DNA of 64,000 bases from Xiashengella succiniciproducens (GCF_023674465.1 NZ_CP098400.1:1950801-2014800); one strand, 5' to 3'. Positions 53,448-63,273 are shown, numbered from the stretch's first letter. Made by a program: numbers and translations. Notes: generated from the sequence alone by a model not told the origin.

Positions 53448-54995
53448 TCATCGGTTAAGCCTTTCGTACAATACCCAGGGACTTACCTGACGGAATCCTG
53501 TTATACGATAGTCTGATGGTGCCCCACCTTCTGTTGCAGCTACTGCTGCAGACAGTACTGCCACTAGTTCTTCGTCATCACCTTCTGCAGCAGCTTTTTC
53601 AGCCGGAGCAGCTTTAGCCTCAACTACGGGGGCAGCAGGTGCATTCAGTGTACCCTCCTTACGCGCCTTGAAGAATTTCTCAGCTACCTGTGGAAGCAGG
53701 GCGTAAGTCAGCACATCCTCATCCTGTTGTATATATTCGGTGATCTTTTCACGAATTGTATGCAGCTCGGGCTCGATCAGGTCGGCCGGACGACATGTGA
53801 TAGGTTCTTCGTCACCCAGAATCTTCTTGGTTAGTTCGGCTGATATAGCAGCAGGAGTCCTGCCATATTCTCCCTTAACAATACCCTTGGATTCCTTTGG
53901 AACCATCTTGTAGCGTTCACCAGTAAGTACGTTGAATACAGCCTGTGTACCAACTATCTGGCTTGAAGGTGTAACCAGTGGTGGGAAACCAAAGTCTTCA
54001 CGAACGCGGGGAACTTCCTTAAGTACTTCTTCATACTTGTCAAGGGCATTAGCCTGCTTAAGCTGGGATACAAGGTTGGACAACATACCACCGGGAACCT
54101 GGTATATCAGGGCATTGGCATCAACACCAAGCATCTTGGTATCGAGCAGACCTTCCTTGATCCATTTTTCTCTGAATGGTGTGAAGTATTCTGCAATCTC
54201 ACTCAGCTTGACAAGGTCAAGACCTGTGTCATATTCAGTTCCTTCCAAAGAAGCAACAAGCGGTTCTGTCGGAGGCTGAGAAGTACCAAGTGCCATAGGA
54301 GATATTGCTGTATCAACAACATCTACTCCGGCTTCGATAGCCTTGATATAGGTCATTGAAGCCACACCACTTGTATAGTGTGTATGTAATTGTACCGGTA
54401 TCTTAACGGTTTCCTTGATAGCCTTTACAAGGTTGTATGCATCAAAAGGCTTGAGCAGACCAGCCATGTCCTTGATACAGATAGAGTGGGCACCCATATC
54501 TTCAAGAATTTTGGCATCCTTGGCAAATTGCTCAAGGCTGTGGAAAGGACTTGTAGTGTAGCAGATAGCGGCCTGTGCATGACCACCTTCCTTGATACAT
54601 GCCTTGATAGCAGTCTCGATATTTCTTGGGTCATTCAGTGCGTCGAAAATCCTGATAATATCCATACCGTTGGCAATGGCCTTCTGTACGAAGTACTCAA
54701 CCACGTCATCGGCATAGTGACGATATCCGAGCAGGTTTTGACCACGAAGCAACATTTGCAACGGAGTCTTCTTTGCCTTATCCTTGATCTTACGCAGACG
54801 GTCCCATGGATCCTCATTCAGAAATCGAATGCAGGAGTCAAAGGTAGCACCGCCCCAAGCTTCGAGGGAGTGATACCCTATATCATCAAGTTTTTCGATT
54901 ATCGGCAACATAACCTCGGTGCGCATACGCGTCGCAATCAGAGACTGGTGCGCATCCCGGAGTATGGTTTCGGTAATACCTATTCTTTTTCCCAT
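53448..54995 (-). CDS. Biotin-dependent carboxyltransferase (oxaloacetate decarboxylase alpha / pyruvate carboxylase subunit B type)
   Basis: The product has 515 residues. A TIM-barrel HMGL-like domain starts with ITETILRDAHQSL (metal and substrate site). It has DIIRIFDALNDPRN, CIKDMAGLLKP with the likely catalytic Lys, and HTHYTSGVASMTYIKAIEAGVDVVDTAISPMALGTSQPPTE (about residues 205-245) with the two metal His. A PYC_OADA-like region follows. After an Ala/Glu-rich linker the last about 40 residues (YRITGFRQVSPWVLYERLNR) look like the end of an OadG-type subunit. It moves carboxyl groups between oxaloacetate/pyruvate and biotin. Neither a membrane beta subunit nor a biotin carboxylase is adjacent, so pump versus carboxylase cannot be decided. 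Confidence 0.85.
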   Translation of the reverse strand: MGKRIGITETILRDAHQSLIATRMRTEVMLPIIEKLDDIGYHSLEAWGGATFDSCIRFLNEDPWDRLRKIKDKAKKTPLQMLLRGQNLLGYRHYADDVVEYFVQKAIANGMDIIRIFDALNDPRNIETAIKACIKEGGHAQAAICYTTSPFHSLEQFAKDAKILEDMGAHSICIKDMAGLLKPFDAYNLVKAIKETVKIPVQLHTHYTSGVASMTYIKAIEAGVDVVDTAISPMALGTSQPPTEPLVASLEGTEYDTGLDLVKLSEIAEYFTPFREKWIKEGLLDTKMLGVDANALIYQVPGGMLSNLVSQLKQANALDKYEEVLKEVPRVREDFGFPPLVTPSSQIVGTQAVFNVLTGERYKMVPKESKGIVKGEYGRTPAAISAELTKKILGDEEPITCRPADLIEPELHTIREKITEYIQQDEDVLTYALLPQVAEKFFKARKEGTLNAPAAPVVEAKAAPAEKAAAEGDDEELVAVLSAAVAATEGGAPSDYRITGFRQVSPWVLYERLNR

Positions 54996-55007
54996 TGCAA
55001 AAAATGC

Positions 55008-55379
55008 TTATTCAATTACTAGAAGCACATCACCGACAGACATCACAGAACCCTCCTTTACATTCAACGTGACTATTGTTCCGTCGGCAGGAGCAGTCAG
55101 GTTGTTTTCCATCTTCATTGCTTCGAAGACCAATACTGGTTGATCCTTTGTTACTTTTTCGCCCTCAGCAACAAGAACCTTCAACACATTACCCGGCATA
55201 GGGGCAACAAGAGTCTTTCCTGCGGTTCCGTTCACAGACTTGGATGAACTTGCAGCAGCCGGCCTCTGCGCCTGTGTAGTTCCATTTACCTGTTTACGGG
55301 CAGCTGGCGCAGCAGCTCTTACCTCTTCCACCTCAACCTCGTATTGCTTGCTGTTGACTGTGATCACATATTTTTTCAT
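55008..55379 (-). CDS. Biotin carboxyl carrier protein
   Basis: The product has 123 residues. An N-terminal small beta segment (MKKYVITVNSKQYEVEVEEV) and an Ala/Pro-rich flexible linker (about residues 22-55) lead to a biotinyl domain with the biotin-accepting Lys in FEAMKMEN (about residue 89). It carries CO2-biotin to the carboxyltransferase encoded 12 nt downstream. A separate holocarboxylase synthetase must supply biotin. It is the first gene of this two-gene operon. Confidence 0.92.
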   Translation of the reverse strand: MKKYVITVNSKQYEVEVEEVRAAAPAARKQVNGTTQAQRPAAASSSKSVNGTAGKTLVAPMPGNVLKVLVAEGEKVTKDQPVLVFEAMKMENNLTAPADGTIVTLNVKEGSVMSVGDVLLVIE

Positions 55380-55417
55380 AGACTATATGGGATATTTGTT
55401 TGAAATTTCTATTACTG

Positions 55418-55425
55418 CAAAATTA
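55418..55425 (-). promoter_or_regulatory. -7 box for the biotin carrier/carboxyltransferase operon
   Basis: The minus strand reads TAATTTTG (TAnnTTTG), 39 nt before the ATG at 55379. The -33 element is unclear. Confidence 0.5.
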
Positions 55426-55912
55426 CTTTAATTAGTTCAAACTTCATTGATTTTAATGATAATTAACCGAAATAGCCTTCAAATTATAAGAGCATTTTAT
55501 ATTATTGTTTTTCAACGCATTAAACTGCTTTAAGTTTCATTTTTCGCTTCAAAAAGACTATTATATGTTGTAAAACATAGAAAGTGGAATCAAAAAAATG
55601 CTCTGCAGCACATAACAAGAGCTAAAGGTCTGCAATCAAAGAGCTTCATATTGTTTTAGTTTACACAATTTAGAACCATTATAGAATAATTTCCGTATTT
55701 AAACTCATTTTGTCAACTCTCTACCGCCCTCATTCCCTGTTATATACACAACTCATCCCACCTGCAAGCTCATTGGATAAAAATTTCATGAAATAAAAGG
55801 AACCTATATAAGTGTTTCACTGAACCGACGCAGGGCGTTGATAGTTATCCGGGAAATTATTCGGATTTTCTATCCCGGGGTTGTAATTTAGCACCACTCA
55901 ACATAGAATATA
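55426..55912. other. About 490-nt AT-rich divergent intergenic region
   Basis: No ORF or RNA gene seen. CCGGGA/TCCCGG arms at about 55848-55880 form a weak stem close to menC. The rest shows no repeat or hairpin that I can support. Confidence 0.3.
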
Positions 55913-56941
55913 ATGTATAAGGCATCGTTCCAGCTTCACAAACTATACTTCAAAGAACCCGGAGGAACATCGCGTGGTGTTCTCACCAGCAAGTTGAGCT
56001 ATTATCTCAGTGTGTGGAATGAAGATGAACCCGGGATAGTGGGAACCGGTGAATGCTCAATACTTCCCCGTCTCAGTATTGACGACAGACCCGACCTTGA
56101 AAACAAGCTTAGCGAGGTTTGTGGCAATATAAATGATTATACCGTAGATCTGCACCATTCCCTTATGGACTGGCCTGCAGTAAGGTTCGCACTTGAAACT
56201 GCACTTATAGACCTACATAAAGGTGGCAGAAATATACTTTTCCCTTCGTCTTTTACAGATGGCCTTACATCAATTCCCATCAACGGTCTGATATGGATGG
56301 GAAATCTCGATGAGATGAGCCGCAGGATTGAGGCCAAACTCCAGGATGGCTTTTCCTGCCTGAAACTCAAAATTGGGGCACTTGATACTGATAGTGAACT
56401 GTCACTGCTGCGCTCACTGCGCAAGCGCTTTAGTCCTGAAACCATAGAGTTGCGTGTTGATGCAAATGGTGCATTCACTCCTACTCAAGCTAAAAGAATT
56501 CTGGAAGAATTGGCAAAGCTTAAGATACATAGCATCGAGCAACCTATCAGGGCCGGCCACGAAAAAGAGATGGCTACACTCTGCGCCAATACCCCTGTTC
56601 CTATTGCCCTGGATGAAGAGTTGATTGGAGTAAACAGACCTGAAGAAAAAAGGTACTTGCTCGAACTTATAAAACCTCAGTATATAATACTTAAACCAAG
56701 TTTGCTCGGAGGCTTCAAGGCCTCCGAAGAATGGATAAAGCATGCAAAATCTCTGGGCACCGGCTGGTGGGTTACCTCAGCTCTTGAAGCTAATACCGGA
56801 TTGAATGCCATTGCCCAGTGGACAGCAACACTTGGCAATCCCATGCCTCAGGGACTGGGTACCGGACAAGTCTTCAGCAACAATACCGGGAGCTTTCTTG
56901 TTGTTGAGAACGGGCACCTTCATTACAGACAGCCAGTATAA
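55913..56941 (+). CDS. menC: o-Succinylbenzoate synthase
   Basis: The product has 342 residues and belongs to the enolase superfamily. The barrel has CLKLKIGALD with catalytic Lys (about residue 146), metal ligands in RVDANGAF, SIEQPIRAG and IALDEELIG, and the second catalytic Lys in ILKPSLLGGF. The C-terminus has ALEANTGLNAIAQW, typical of MenC. It dehydrates SHCHC to o-succinylbenzoate in menaquinone synthesis. menE follows 9 nt later. Confidence 0.9.
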   Translation: MYKASFQLHKLYFKEPGGTSRGVLTSKLSYYLSVWNEDEPGIVGTGECSILPRLSIDDRPDLENKLSEVCGNINDYTVDLHHSLMDWPAVRFALETALIDLHKGGRNILFPSSFTDGLTSIPINGLIWMGNLDEMSRRIEAKLQDGFSCLKLKIGALDTDSELSLLRSLRKRFSPETIELRVDANGAFTPTQAKRILEELAKLKIHSIEQPIRAGHEKEMATLCANTPVPIALDEELIGVNRPEEKRYLLELIKPQYIILKPSLLGGFKASEEWIKHAKSLGTGWWVTSALEANTGLNAIAQWTATLGNPMPQGLGTGQVFSNNTGSFLVVENGHLHYRQPV

Positions 56942-56950
56942 CTATTTGAG

Positions 56951-58027
56951 ATGGAGCACCTTCAATACAACACTATAAAAATCAATGGATTCAACTACAG
57001 TCTTAGCACTCTTGACAGGCTCAAGGAGAGGGAGGGTGAGGATGTGCTTGGCTTTCTGAAGGCATGGGCAAATGAAGATGCCCTACTGACAATGTACACC
57101 TCAGGATCCACAGGAACTCCAAAAGAGATTAGGGTAAGCAAGGCTGCAATGATCAACTCAGCCTTAAAGACCCTTAAGTTCTTTAATCTCAAACCCGGTA
57201 TGAGTGCCTTGCTCTGCTTGCCGGCAAACTACGTCGCCGGCAGGATGATGCTTGTAAGGGCCCTGGTCGGTAACCTTGACCTCATAGCAGTTAAACCATC
57301 CTCCCACCCTTTGGCAGATATTGACCGTGTGGTTGACTTTGCGGCCTTCACTCCAATGCAGATGCTAAACGAGCTGAAGTTGGGCAGTCCCGCACTTCTA
57401 CATCTCAGAGATGTAATTATAGGTGGGGCTAAGGTGGATAGCGAACTCGACAGGCTATTGCAGAAGGTGGAATTCAAGGCATATGAAACCTACGGAATGA
57501 CCGAAACACTTTCACATATTGCCTTGCGCAGAATTAATGGCAAGGAAAGAACCGATGGCTTTGTTCCCCTGCCAGATGTAAGGCTTTCATTGGATGATAG
57601 ATCCTGCCTTTGCATAGATGCCAAGGGTATATGTGATCAGCTTTTGGTAACCAACGACATCGCCGAGATCAGGGAAGACGGAAGTTTTCTGATTACAGGA
57701 AGGGCTGATAATATTATTAATAGCGGTGGAATCAAGCACTCACCAGAAGCTATTGAAAACAAGATAGTCCACCTCGTGGATGTACCCTTTGCAATTTCTC
57801 ATATACCCCACAGCACGCTGGATCGACAGATAGTGCTGGTTTGTCAGGGCAAACCGTCCGACATGGCTACCCTACCTGAAAGAATTAAAAAGTTAGTAAA
57901 GCGCTACGAGATGCCGGCAGCAATCTACATCGTTGATAGCTTCCCCCTGACTGAGTCGGGCAAGATAAAGCGTACTCAACTGGCCAGTCTCATTGAAGGC
58001 CTGAAACCCAAAGTTACAATCAAGTAG
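56951..58027 (+). CDS. menE: o-Succinylbenzoate-CoA ligase
   Basis: The product has 358 residues, short for an acyl-CoA synthetase but usual for MenE in this phylum. The AMP-binding P-loop MYTSGSTGTPKEIRVSK is at about residues 49-65. YETYGMTETLSHIALR, the late TGRADNIINSGG and the C-terminal Lys in ESGKIKRT complete the set. It activates o-succinylbenzoate with CoA and ATP. It forms an operon with menC. Confidence 0.9.
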   Translation: MEHLQYNTIKINGFNYSLSTLDRLKEREGEDVLGFLKAWANEDALLTMYTSGSTGTPKEIRVSKAAMINSALKTLKFFNLKPGMSALLCLPANYVAGRMMLVRALVGNLDLIAVKPSSHPLADIDRVVDFAAFTPMQMLNELKLGSPALLHLRDVIIGGAKVDSELDRLLQKVEFKAYETYGMTETLSHIALRRINGKERTDGFVPLPDVRLSLDDRSCLCIDAKGICDQLLVTNDIAEIREDGSFLITGRADNIINSGGIKHSPEAIENKIVHLVDVPFAISHIPHSTLDRQIVLVCQGKPSDMATLPERIKKLVKRYEMPAAIYIVDSFPLTESGKIKRTQLASLIEGLKPKVTIK

Positions 58028-58065
58028 CCCCTACCTTTACGGCTTCAAAGCAATCCGAATATCAC

Positions 58066-58821
58066 TTAGAACCCCAGTTTCTCTCTAAGTTTCCTATAAC
58101 CGGTACGACTAATCCTCAGCCTGTGGTCGGGCGGCATCACAGCTATATAGCTATCCTTGTCGTAAGGCTCCAATTTGCTGATCTTGGTGATATTTGCGAT
58201 ATACGAGCGGTGAATCCTTACAAACTCATTCTCGGGCAGGTGACTTTCATAATAATGCATAGTCTGATGCTTCATAAAGCGACCCTGGCCTGAGTATATC
58301 ATCACATATTCCTCCTGTGCCTCAAGAAACAAGATATCACTTACCGGTATAACAGAAATGCTACTACCCTTCTTTACCACTATACGATTTAGTTTCTCGG
58401 GATTCTCATTCCTGATCTCCTCAACCGGAGGACGCTGAGCAGGTAGTCCTCCTGCAAGTCTTTCAAGGGCCTTGTTCAGAGCCGCATCAAACCTCTCAAG
58501 TGAGAATGGCTTAAGCAGATAATCCACTGCATTCAGCTCGAAAGCCTTCAAAGCATATTCATCATAGGCCGTAGTAAAAATCACCTGAGGCGCATCTTCC
58601 AGCACTTCAAGAAGCTCCAGGCCGCTCACCTTGGGCATCTGGATATCAAGAAACATAAGATTAGGATTCAGGTCCCTTACCATTTTGATTGCATCAAAAC
58701 CGTTGGCACATTCACCAATGACCTCAACATTGGCATGACGTCCAAGATAATGCCTGATGATGGAGCGCGCAGGCGCTTCATCATCCACTATTATAGCTGT
58801 GTAGACAGGGTTATTGTCCAT
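58066..58821 (-). CDS. LytTR-family response regulator (LiaF-like operon)
   Basis: The product has 251 residues from the ATG at 58821 (MDNNPVYTAIIVDDEAPARS). A longer frame to 58902 would overlap the kinase gene. The receiver has IIVDDEAP, Asp in LMFLDIQMPKVSG, TTAYDEYALKAF and KPFSLERFD. A LytTR domain (about residues 145-250) has ILFLEAQEEYVMIYS and FVRIHRSYIANI. It is the second LytTR pair in the window and differs from the one at 46912 in its partner gene (LiaF-like, not efflux). Confidence 0.9.
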   Translation of the reverse strand: MDNNPVYTAIIVDDEAPARSIIRHYLGRHANVEVIGECANGFDAIKMVRDLNPNLMFLDIQMPKVSGLELLEVLEDAPQVIFTTAYDEYALKAFELNAVDYLLKPFSLERFDAALNKALERLAGGLPAQRPPVEEIRNENPEKLNRIVVKKGSSISVIPVSDILFLEAQEEYVMIYSGQGRFMKHQTMHYYESHLPENEFVRIHRSYIANITKISKLEPYDKDSYIAVMPPDHRLRISRTGYRKLREKLGF

Positions 58822-58825
58822 GCTT

Positions 58826-59872
58826 TTAACTTTGAGGAATACATATACGAACTGTATAAATCCCGTCCGAGGCTCCTGCCACCAGCAGTCCATCTCTTCC
58901 AAAGAGGTTGCGTAGTATATTGGCAGTATGTTTCAGTCCCAGACCGGTTCCTACCGGAGATGATACACTTGCATCAAAATTGTTGCTTACCACAACAAAC
59001 AAGTTGTTGCCCTTCCTGAAACATTTAGTCCTGACAGTTACGGGATCAAGGCTCTCATATAAACCGTGCTTGATAGCATTTTCATATAGGGGCAACAGAA
59101 TAAGCGCAGGAACTATGCTCTTTTCACAATCTGCAGCTATCTCCTCCTCATAGTTGAGCAGTTCTCCAAATCTCACCCTCTCAATTTCCATATAGCGGCG
59201 AATATTCTCCATCTCCTTGCTAAGGGAAATCATCGCCATTTGATTACTGCTAAGCGAATAACGCAGCAGTTCGGACAACTGTGCCAGCATATGCCGTGCA
59301 TCTTCGGGTGCAGTGAGCGTCAGAGCGCTCACCGAGTTGAGGCTGTTGAACAGAAAATGCGGATTCAACTGGGCCTTTAGGGTTTTTAGTTCCGACTCCT
59401 TCACCTGCTTTTTGAGCACCTCCTCCTGCAATCGCTTTTCTTCCAGATCTGTGTAGAATATAAAGAAATGGCTGGCAATAATAAACATAACAAACTCGTT
59501 AATCCCCCACAGAATCCTGAAGGGGAGCACCGTACTGGCCACTTCAATATAGTGTTGATTGGTTCCAAGCAATATTCTGCACAAAAATGATGACACCAAT
59601 ATCCAGATTACTGCTGCAACAACACATATCAGTGAGTTATGAAGCAGCTTCCTGGTTATCGGAATCTCCTGCGTACGGAATGACACCGGGTACCACAACG
59701 ACAGTCCCACAATCACCAGACCGAAACTGTACACTCCCCCGTCAACAAGGGCATAGGTCCACTCAAGGTCAGCGTAGTAATGCAGGAGAGCAGCCGGCAA
59801 TACTGCATGAAAGGCCCAGAAAAGGATCAGTCCAGGGTATACATACTTGTGGGTTAATACCGGATGCAGCAT
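58826..59872 (-). CDS. LytS/YehU-type sensor histidine kinase (LiaF-like operon)
   Basis: The product has 348 residues. Four N-terminal TM helices (about residues 10-150) lead to LNPHFLFNSLNSVSALTLTA with the phospho-His. ILLPLYENAIKHGLYE and GTGLGLKHTANIL form the ATPase motifs. There is no extracellular sensor domain. It starts 4 nt after the LiaF-like stop and ends 4 nt before the regulator start, so the three are translationally close. Confidence 0.9.
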   Translation of the reverse strand: MLHPVLTHKYVYPGLILFWAFHAVLPAALLHYYADLEWTYALVDGGVYSFGLVIVGLSLWYPVSFRTQEIPITRKLLHNSLICVVAAVIWILVSSFLCRILLGTNQHYIEVASTVLPFRILWGINEFVMFIIASHFFIFYTDLEEKRLQEEVLKKQVKESELKTLKAQLNPHFLFNSLNSVSALTLTAPEDARHMLAQLSELLRYSLSSNQMAMISLSKEMENIRRYMEIERVRFGELLNYEEEIAADCEKSIVPALILLPLYENAIKHGLYESLDPVTVRTKCFRKGNNLFVVVSNNFDASVSSPVGTGLGLKHTANILRNLFGRDGLLVAGASDGIYTVRICIPQS

Positions 59873-59876
59873 TCCG

Positions 59877-60578
59877 TTACATACTTAGCAATTCCACACC
59901 ACCAAATACATTCACTCCTTCTATCTTAAGGGTTCTGGTCATATCTATATTCTCACCTACCCCGACACGCTTATCAACATATCCACCAAGCACATTTGAG
60001 GACTCAACCTTTACATGCCAGTTGCGCGGCACATATAATTTGGTTCCCCCAAAGACAGTAACTATATCAAGAGTTCCCCCTTCAGGTGACAGCATAGCAT
60101 CAGTTAGGTATATCTCACAACCACCAAAGACAGCAACAATCTCACCCCCTCGAAAATTGTCGGACCTGATTCTGTTTGTGCTACTACCGAATACTGCCAC
60201 TACATCAAGATAGTCGGTACTATTAGTGCCTGCATCTTTGATCCTATGGCAACCCGAAGACTTTCGTCCCTTCAATATCCCAAAACCGGCTATTATCAAT
60301 AAAACAGGCCAGAACCGCCATAAGCTATGGTAGGAAAAATGTTCAGACAGAGTAGGCAACAGAAAGAATGCGCCTATCAGGAATAGTATCAATGCTGAGG
60401 TCCATTCACGATTTATCACGTTAATCAGACCAATCAGAACAAAAATCATCGGCCATCTGAATATAACATCTCTTACCTCGTATGGTATCACTCCGAAATT
60501 ATCCAGAAGTAACACAATACCTACCAGTAGCACCACTAAGCCGAAACCGTATCTTTTAGTGTAGTTAGCTTTGTTCAT
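59877..60578 (-). CDS. LiaF-like membrane protein (cell-wall-active antibiotic response family)
   Basis: The product has 233 residues. Three to four TM helices in the first about 105 residues (LVVLLVGIVLLLDNFGVIP, WPMIFVLIGLINVI, LILFLIGAFFLLPTL) match the LiaI/LiaF N-terminus. The rest is the LiaF C-terminal beta-solenoid-like domain with repeated VxxVFGGxxxxx units (VVAVFGSS, IVAVFGGCEIYL, IVTVFGGTKLYVP and VNVFGGVELL). LiaF-type proteins restrain a sensor kinase until the envelope is damaged. Here it leads an operon with a LytS kinase and LytTR regulator instead of LiaSR, an inferred variant of the same logic. Confidence 0.85.
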   Translation of the reverse strand: MNKANYTKRYGFGLVVLLVGIVLLLDNFGVIPYEVRDVIFRWPMIFVLIGLINVINREWTSALILFLIGAFFLLPTLSEHFSYHSLWRFWPVLLIIAGFGILKGRKSSGCHRIKDAGTNSTDYLDVVAVFGSSTNRIRSDNFRGGEIVAVFGGCEIYLTDAMLSPEGGTLDIVTVFGGTKLYVPRNWHVKVESSNVLGGYVDKRVGVGENIDMTRTLKIEGVNVFGGVELLSM

Positions 60579-60623
60579 TTCAAGAAGTTTTAGGTTATCC
60601 GGCTTTTGCAGCCGTTACAGGGT

Positions 60624-60631
60624 CAAAGATA
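60624..60631 (-). promoter_or_regulatory. -7 box for the LiaF-like operon
   Basis: The minus strand reads TATCTTTG (TAnnTTTG), 46 nt before the ATG at 60578. No clear TTG 19 nt upstream. Confidence 0.5.
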
Positions 60632-60805
60632 ACTCACCTGTAATTTAATAAAATATCGATTCCTTTGAATAGCAGATTTAATTACACGAATAACGAATAA
60701 AAGCCTCCGGACTATACCCTGTTTTATTAAAAAAGATTAAAGTGCCTGAACCATCAGGGGTCTTTAGTACTTTTACAAGCTTTGAAAAGACTATTAGGAC
60801 CATAA

Positions 60806-63160
60806 ATGTTAAGGCTATTATTATGTATGCTTGTGTTGCTGCCACTCGGGGTGGCAGCCCAGAGTAACTTTCATGTGGCAGGTCTTGTGACCGGGACAGA
60901 TATGGAACCTCTACCTGGAGCTCATATTGCATGGAACAATGGCTTTGCGGTAAGTGATGTAAATGGGCGTTTTGTACTACCCAACGATGACCAGGACAGC
61001 ATCCATATCAGCATTTCATTTATCGGTTGTGAGACTTCAGATACCATCCTGACCGGAGGTCGCAATCATCATATACATGTGGTACTCCAACCAACGAGCC
61101 TAAGCCTGGGAGAGATACTTGTCAAAAGCCGATCCGCCAGGAATGGCGGTAACAGCGAACTCATTGGTGGCAGTGAGTTAAGCAGGCTGGTCAGCGGAAC
61201 TCTTGTCGGGGCACTTGAACATTTACCCGGATTCAATGCAATGAATATCGGGGCTTCTGCTGCAAAGCCCGTAATCAGGGGTATGAGCTTCAACCGTGTT
61301 GTAGTAGTAAACAATGGTATCAAACAAGAAGGGCAGCAATGGGGTGCAGATCACGGTCTTGAGGTCGACCCCTTCCTTACAGAGGAGGTGGAACTTGTAA
61401 GAGGTGCAGCCGCTATCGAACATGGGAGTGATGCAATGGGAGGAATACTACAACTGAGCAGTAATACTGTCCCTGCTCAAGGTCTTGGTGGTAAGGTGCA
61501 AATGCTTGGCAAGTCTGTCAACCAAACTGCAGCAGGCTCCCTCCTGCTGCAGGGAGCCGGTCAGAGACTATTCTTTAAGTCCCGCATCAGCATCCTTGAT
61601 TACGGAGACTACCGTATTCCCATCGATACAGTAGTCTACAATAACCGTAGTATCCCAATTTACGGTGGCAAACTCAAAAATAGTGCAGGCAAGGAACAGG
61701 ACTTATTCCTCCAGGTAGGGTACAGGGGCAATCACTGGAGAACATCATTGTCAGCAGCCAGGGTGTGGCAGAAGTCGGGCTTCTTCCCAGGAGCCCATGG
61801 TGAACCGGATATAAGCAGGGTGCAGGATGACGGTGACGACAGAAATATTGAGTATCCCTACCAGCAGATAGAACATCGTTCACTTACATCAAGCACAATC
61901 ATACAGACTCCTCACTCGGCATTCAACATAGATATGGGGTTTCAGCAAAACCACAGACAGGAGTATGCTGCCTTTCACACCCATTTCGCCAATCAGGTGG
62001 CTCCTGAAAAAGATCCGGATCTGGAACTCGACTTTATGCTACGCACCTGGTCAGGCAATATCAAGTGGAACTACAGGGTAAACAACAACCAGGATTTCAC
62101 GGCAGGAATCCAGTTGCAGCAACAGAATAACAGTGTGGCAGGCTACAGTTTCCTGATGCCGCAATTTGAAAAGGGTTCGGCCGGACTTTTCCTTAGGTAT
62201 GCGTATAAGCTATCGTCTCGTCTGAATCTCAATGCTGGCGTGAGATATGATCATAACCAACTTGATGTAAGTGCATATTTCGATCCCTTGCTCTATAAAT
62301 ACCTGGCAGGAAAAGGACACAGTGATGAAGCTTCCAGAGCCCATGCCCAAAGGGCAAGCGCAGTCAACAGAACCTTTAGTGATTTTAGCTGGTCGGCTGG
62401 CCTGCAATTCAAAGTCTCAGATCCCTTGAACATCAGCCTTAACCTGGGTAGGAGCTTCAGAGCCCCTACAGCCAACGAACTGGCTGCCAATGGTGTACAC
62501 CACAGCTCCTTCAGACATGAGGCTGGAAGCAGTGACCTGGATTCCGAGATTGCTTATTATGCCGACCTTGTGGCAGAGTACAGCAAGGGCAGGCGAAAAG
62601 TTGTCTTTTCGCCCTATATATATAGGTTTTCCAACTATATCTTCCTGAAACCTTCAGGACGCTGGAGTCTGCTTCCCCATGCGGGACAAGTCTATGTGTA
62701 CACTGAATCGGAAGCCGAGATGATGGGTATCGAACTCGAATACAGAGATGTCATTGGTCACAGATGGGAATATATTATTAATGGAGAATGGATAAGTAAC
62801 AGTCAGACCGACGGTGCCGACTATCCCCTGCCACTTTCTCCTCCACCCAGTGTGTTTGGACAACTCACTTATCTGCTTCCCATCGCAATAAATAACAGTG
62901 AATGGCGTTTTTCAGTTAATGCCAGGCTGGTCGCAAGGCAGGATCATGTGGCTCGCAATGAAGATGAGACACCCGGATATAAAGTATTTGGGGCTTCAAT
63001 TCTGATTCCTGTCAACGTGGCAGGGAATAGTGCAGAGATCAGCCTTAAAGCCGACAATCTGCTGAATGCTAAACATTTCAATCACCTTAGCTACTATCGG
63101 AAAGTTGGGATACCCGAACCCGGAAGAAATATTCAAGTACTGATAAACATCCCATTTTAG
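60806..63160 (+). CDS. TonB-dependent outer membrane receptor
   Basis: The product has 784 residues with a signal peptide (MLRLLLCMLVLLPLGVAAQ). A carboxypeptidase-regulatory-like domain follows at about residues 22-95 (TDMEPLPGAHIAWNNGFAVS, DVNGRFVLPND). The plug domain is about 100-225 with LVGALEHLPGF, KPVIRGMSFNRVVVVNNGI, WGADHGLEVDPF and VRGAAAIEHGSDAMGG. A 22-strand-type barrel ends in NIPF, with C-terminal Phe as usual for outer-membrane insertion. The plug resembles TonB receptors for metal ions such as zinc or copper. A DUF4625-like lipoprotein follows. The substrate is inferred only. Confidence 0.88.
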   Translation: MLRLLLCMLVLLPLGVAAQSNFHVAGLVTGTDMEPLPGAHIAWNNGFAVSDVNGRFVLPNDDQDSIHISISFIGCETSDTILTGGRNHHIHVVLQPTSLSLGEILVKSRSARNGGNSELIGGSELSRLVSGTLVGALEHLPGFNAMNIGASAAKPVIRGMSFNRVVVVNNGIKQEGQQWGADHGLEVDPFLTEEVELVRGAAAIEHGSDAMGGILQLSSNTVPAQGLGGKVQMLGKSVNQTAAGSLLLQGAGQRLFFKSRISILDYGDYRIPIDTVVYNNRSIPIYGGKLKNSAGKEQDLFLQVGYRGNHWRTSLSAARVWQKSGFFPGAHGEPDISRVQDDGDDRNIEYPYQQIEHRSLTSSTIIQTPHSAFNIDMGFQQNHRQEYAAFHTHFANQVAPEKDPDLELDFMLRTWSGNIKWNYRVNNNQDFTAGIQLQQQNNSVAGYSFLMPQFEKGSAGLFLRYAYKLSSRLNLNAGVRYDHNQLDVSAYFDPLLYKYLAGKGHSDEASRAHAQRASAVNRTFSDFSWSAGLQFKVSDPLNISLNLGRSFRAPTANELAANGVHHSSFRHEAGSSDLDSEIAYYADLVAEYSKGRRKVVFSPYIYRFSNYIFLKPSGRWSLLPHAGQVYVYTESEAEMMGIELEYRDVIGHRWEYIINGEWISNSQTDGADYPLPLSPPPSVFGQLTYLLPIAINNSEWRFSVNARLVARQDHVARNEDETPGYKVFGASILIPVNVAGNSAEISLKADNLLNAKHFNHLSYYRKVGIPEPGRNIQVLINIPF

Positions 63161-63273
63161 TGTGTTAGTTGACAAAAAATGCTATTTTCAACAATATATT
63201 GCAACAAAACAGAATCCTAAACAACTAATGCTCCGTATAAGGCAGCATGAATCAACCTCAAAAACACATCATT

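Noticed and set aside
54390-55022. A 210-residue plus-strand ORF
   Set aside because: It is antisense to the carboxyltransferase, which has intact catalytic motifs.
59587-60213. A 208-residue plus-strand ORF
   Set aside because: It is antisense to the kinase and LiaF-like genes and rich in Thr/Pro/Ser as expected for a shadow frame.
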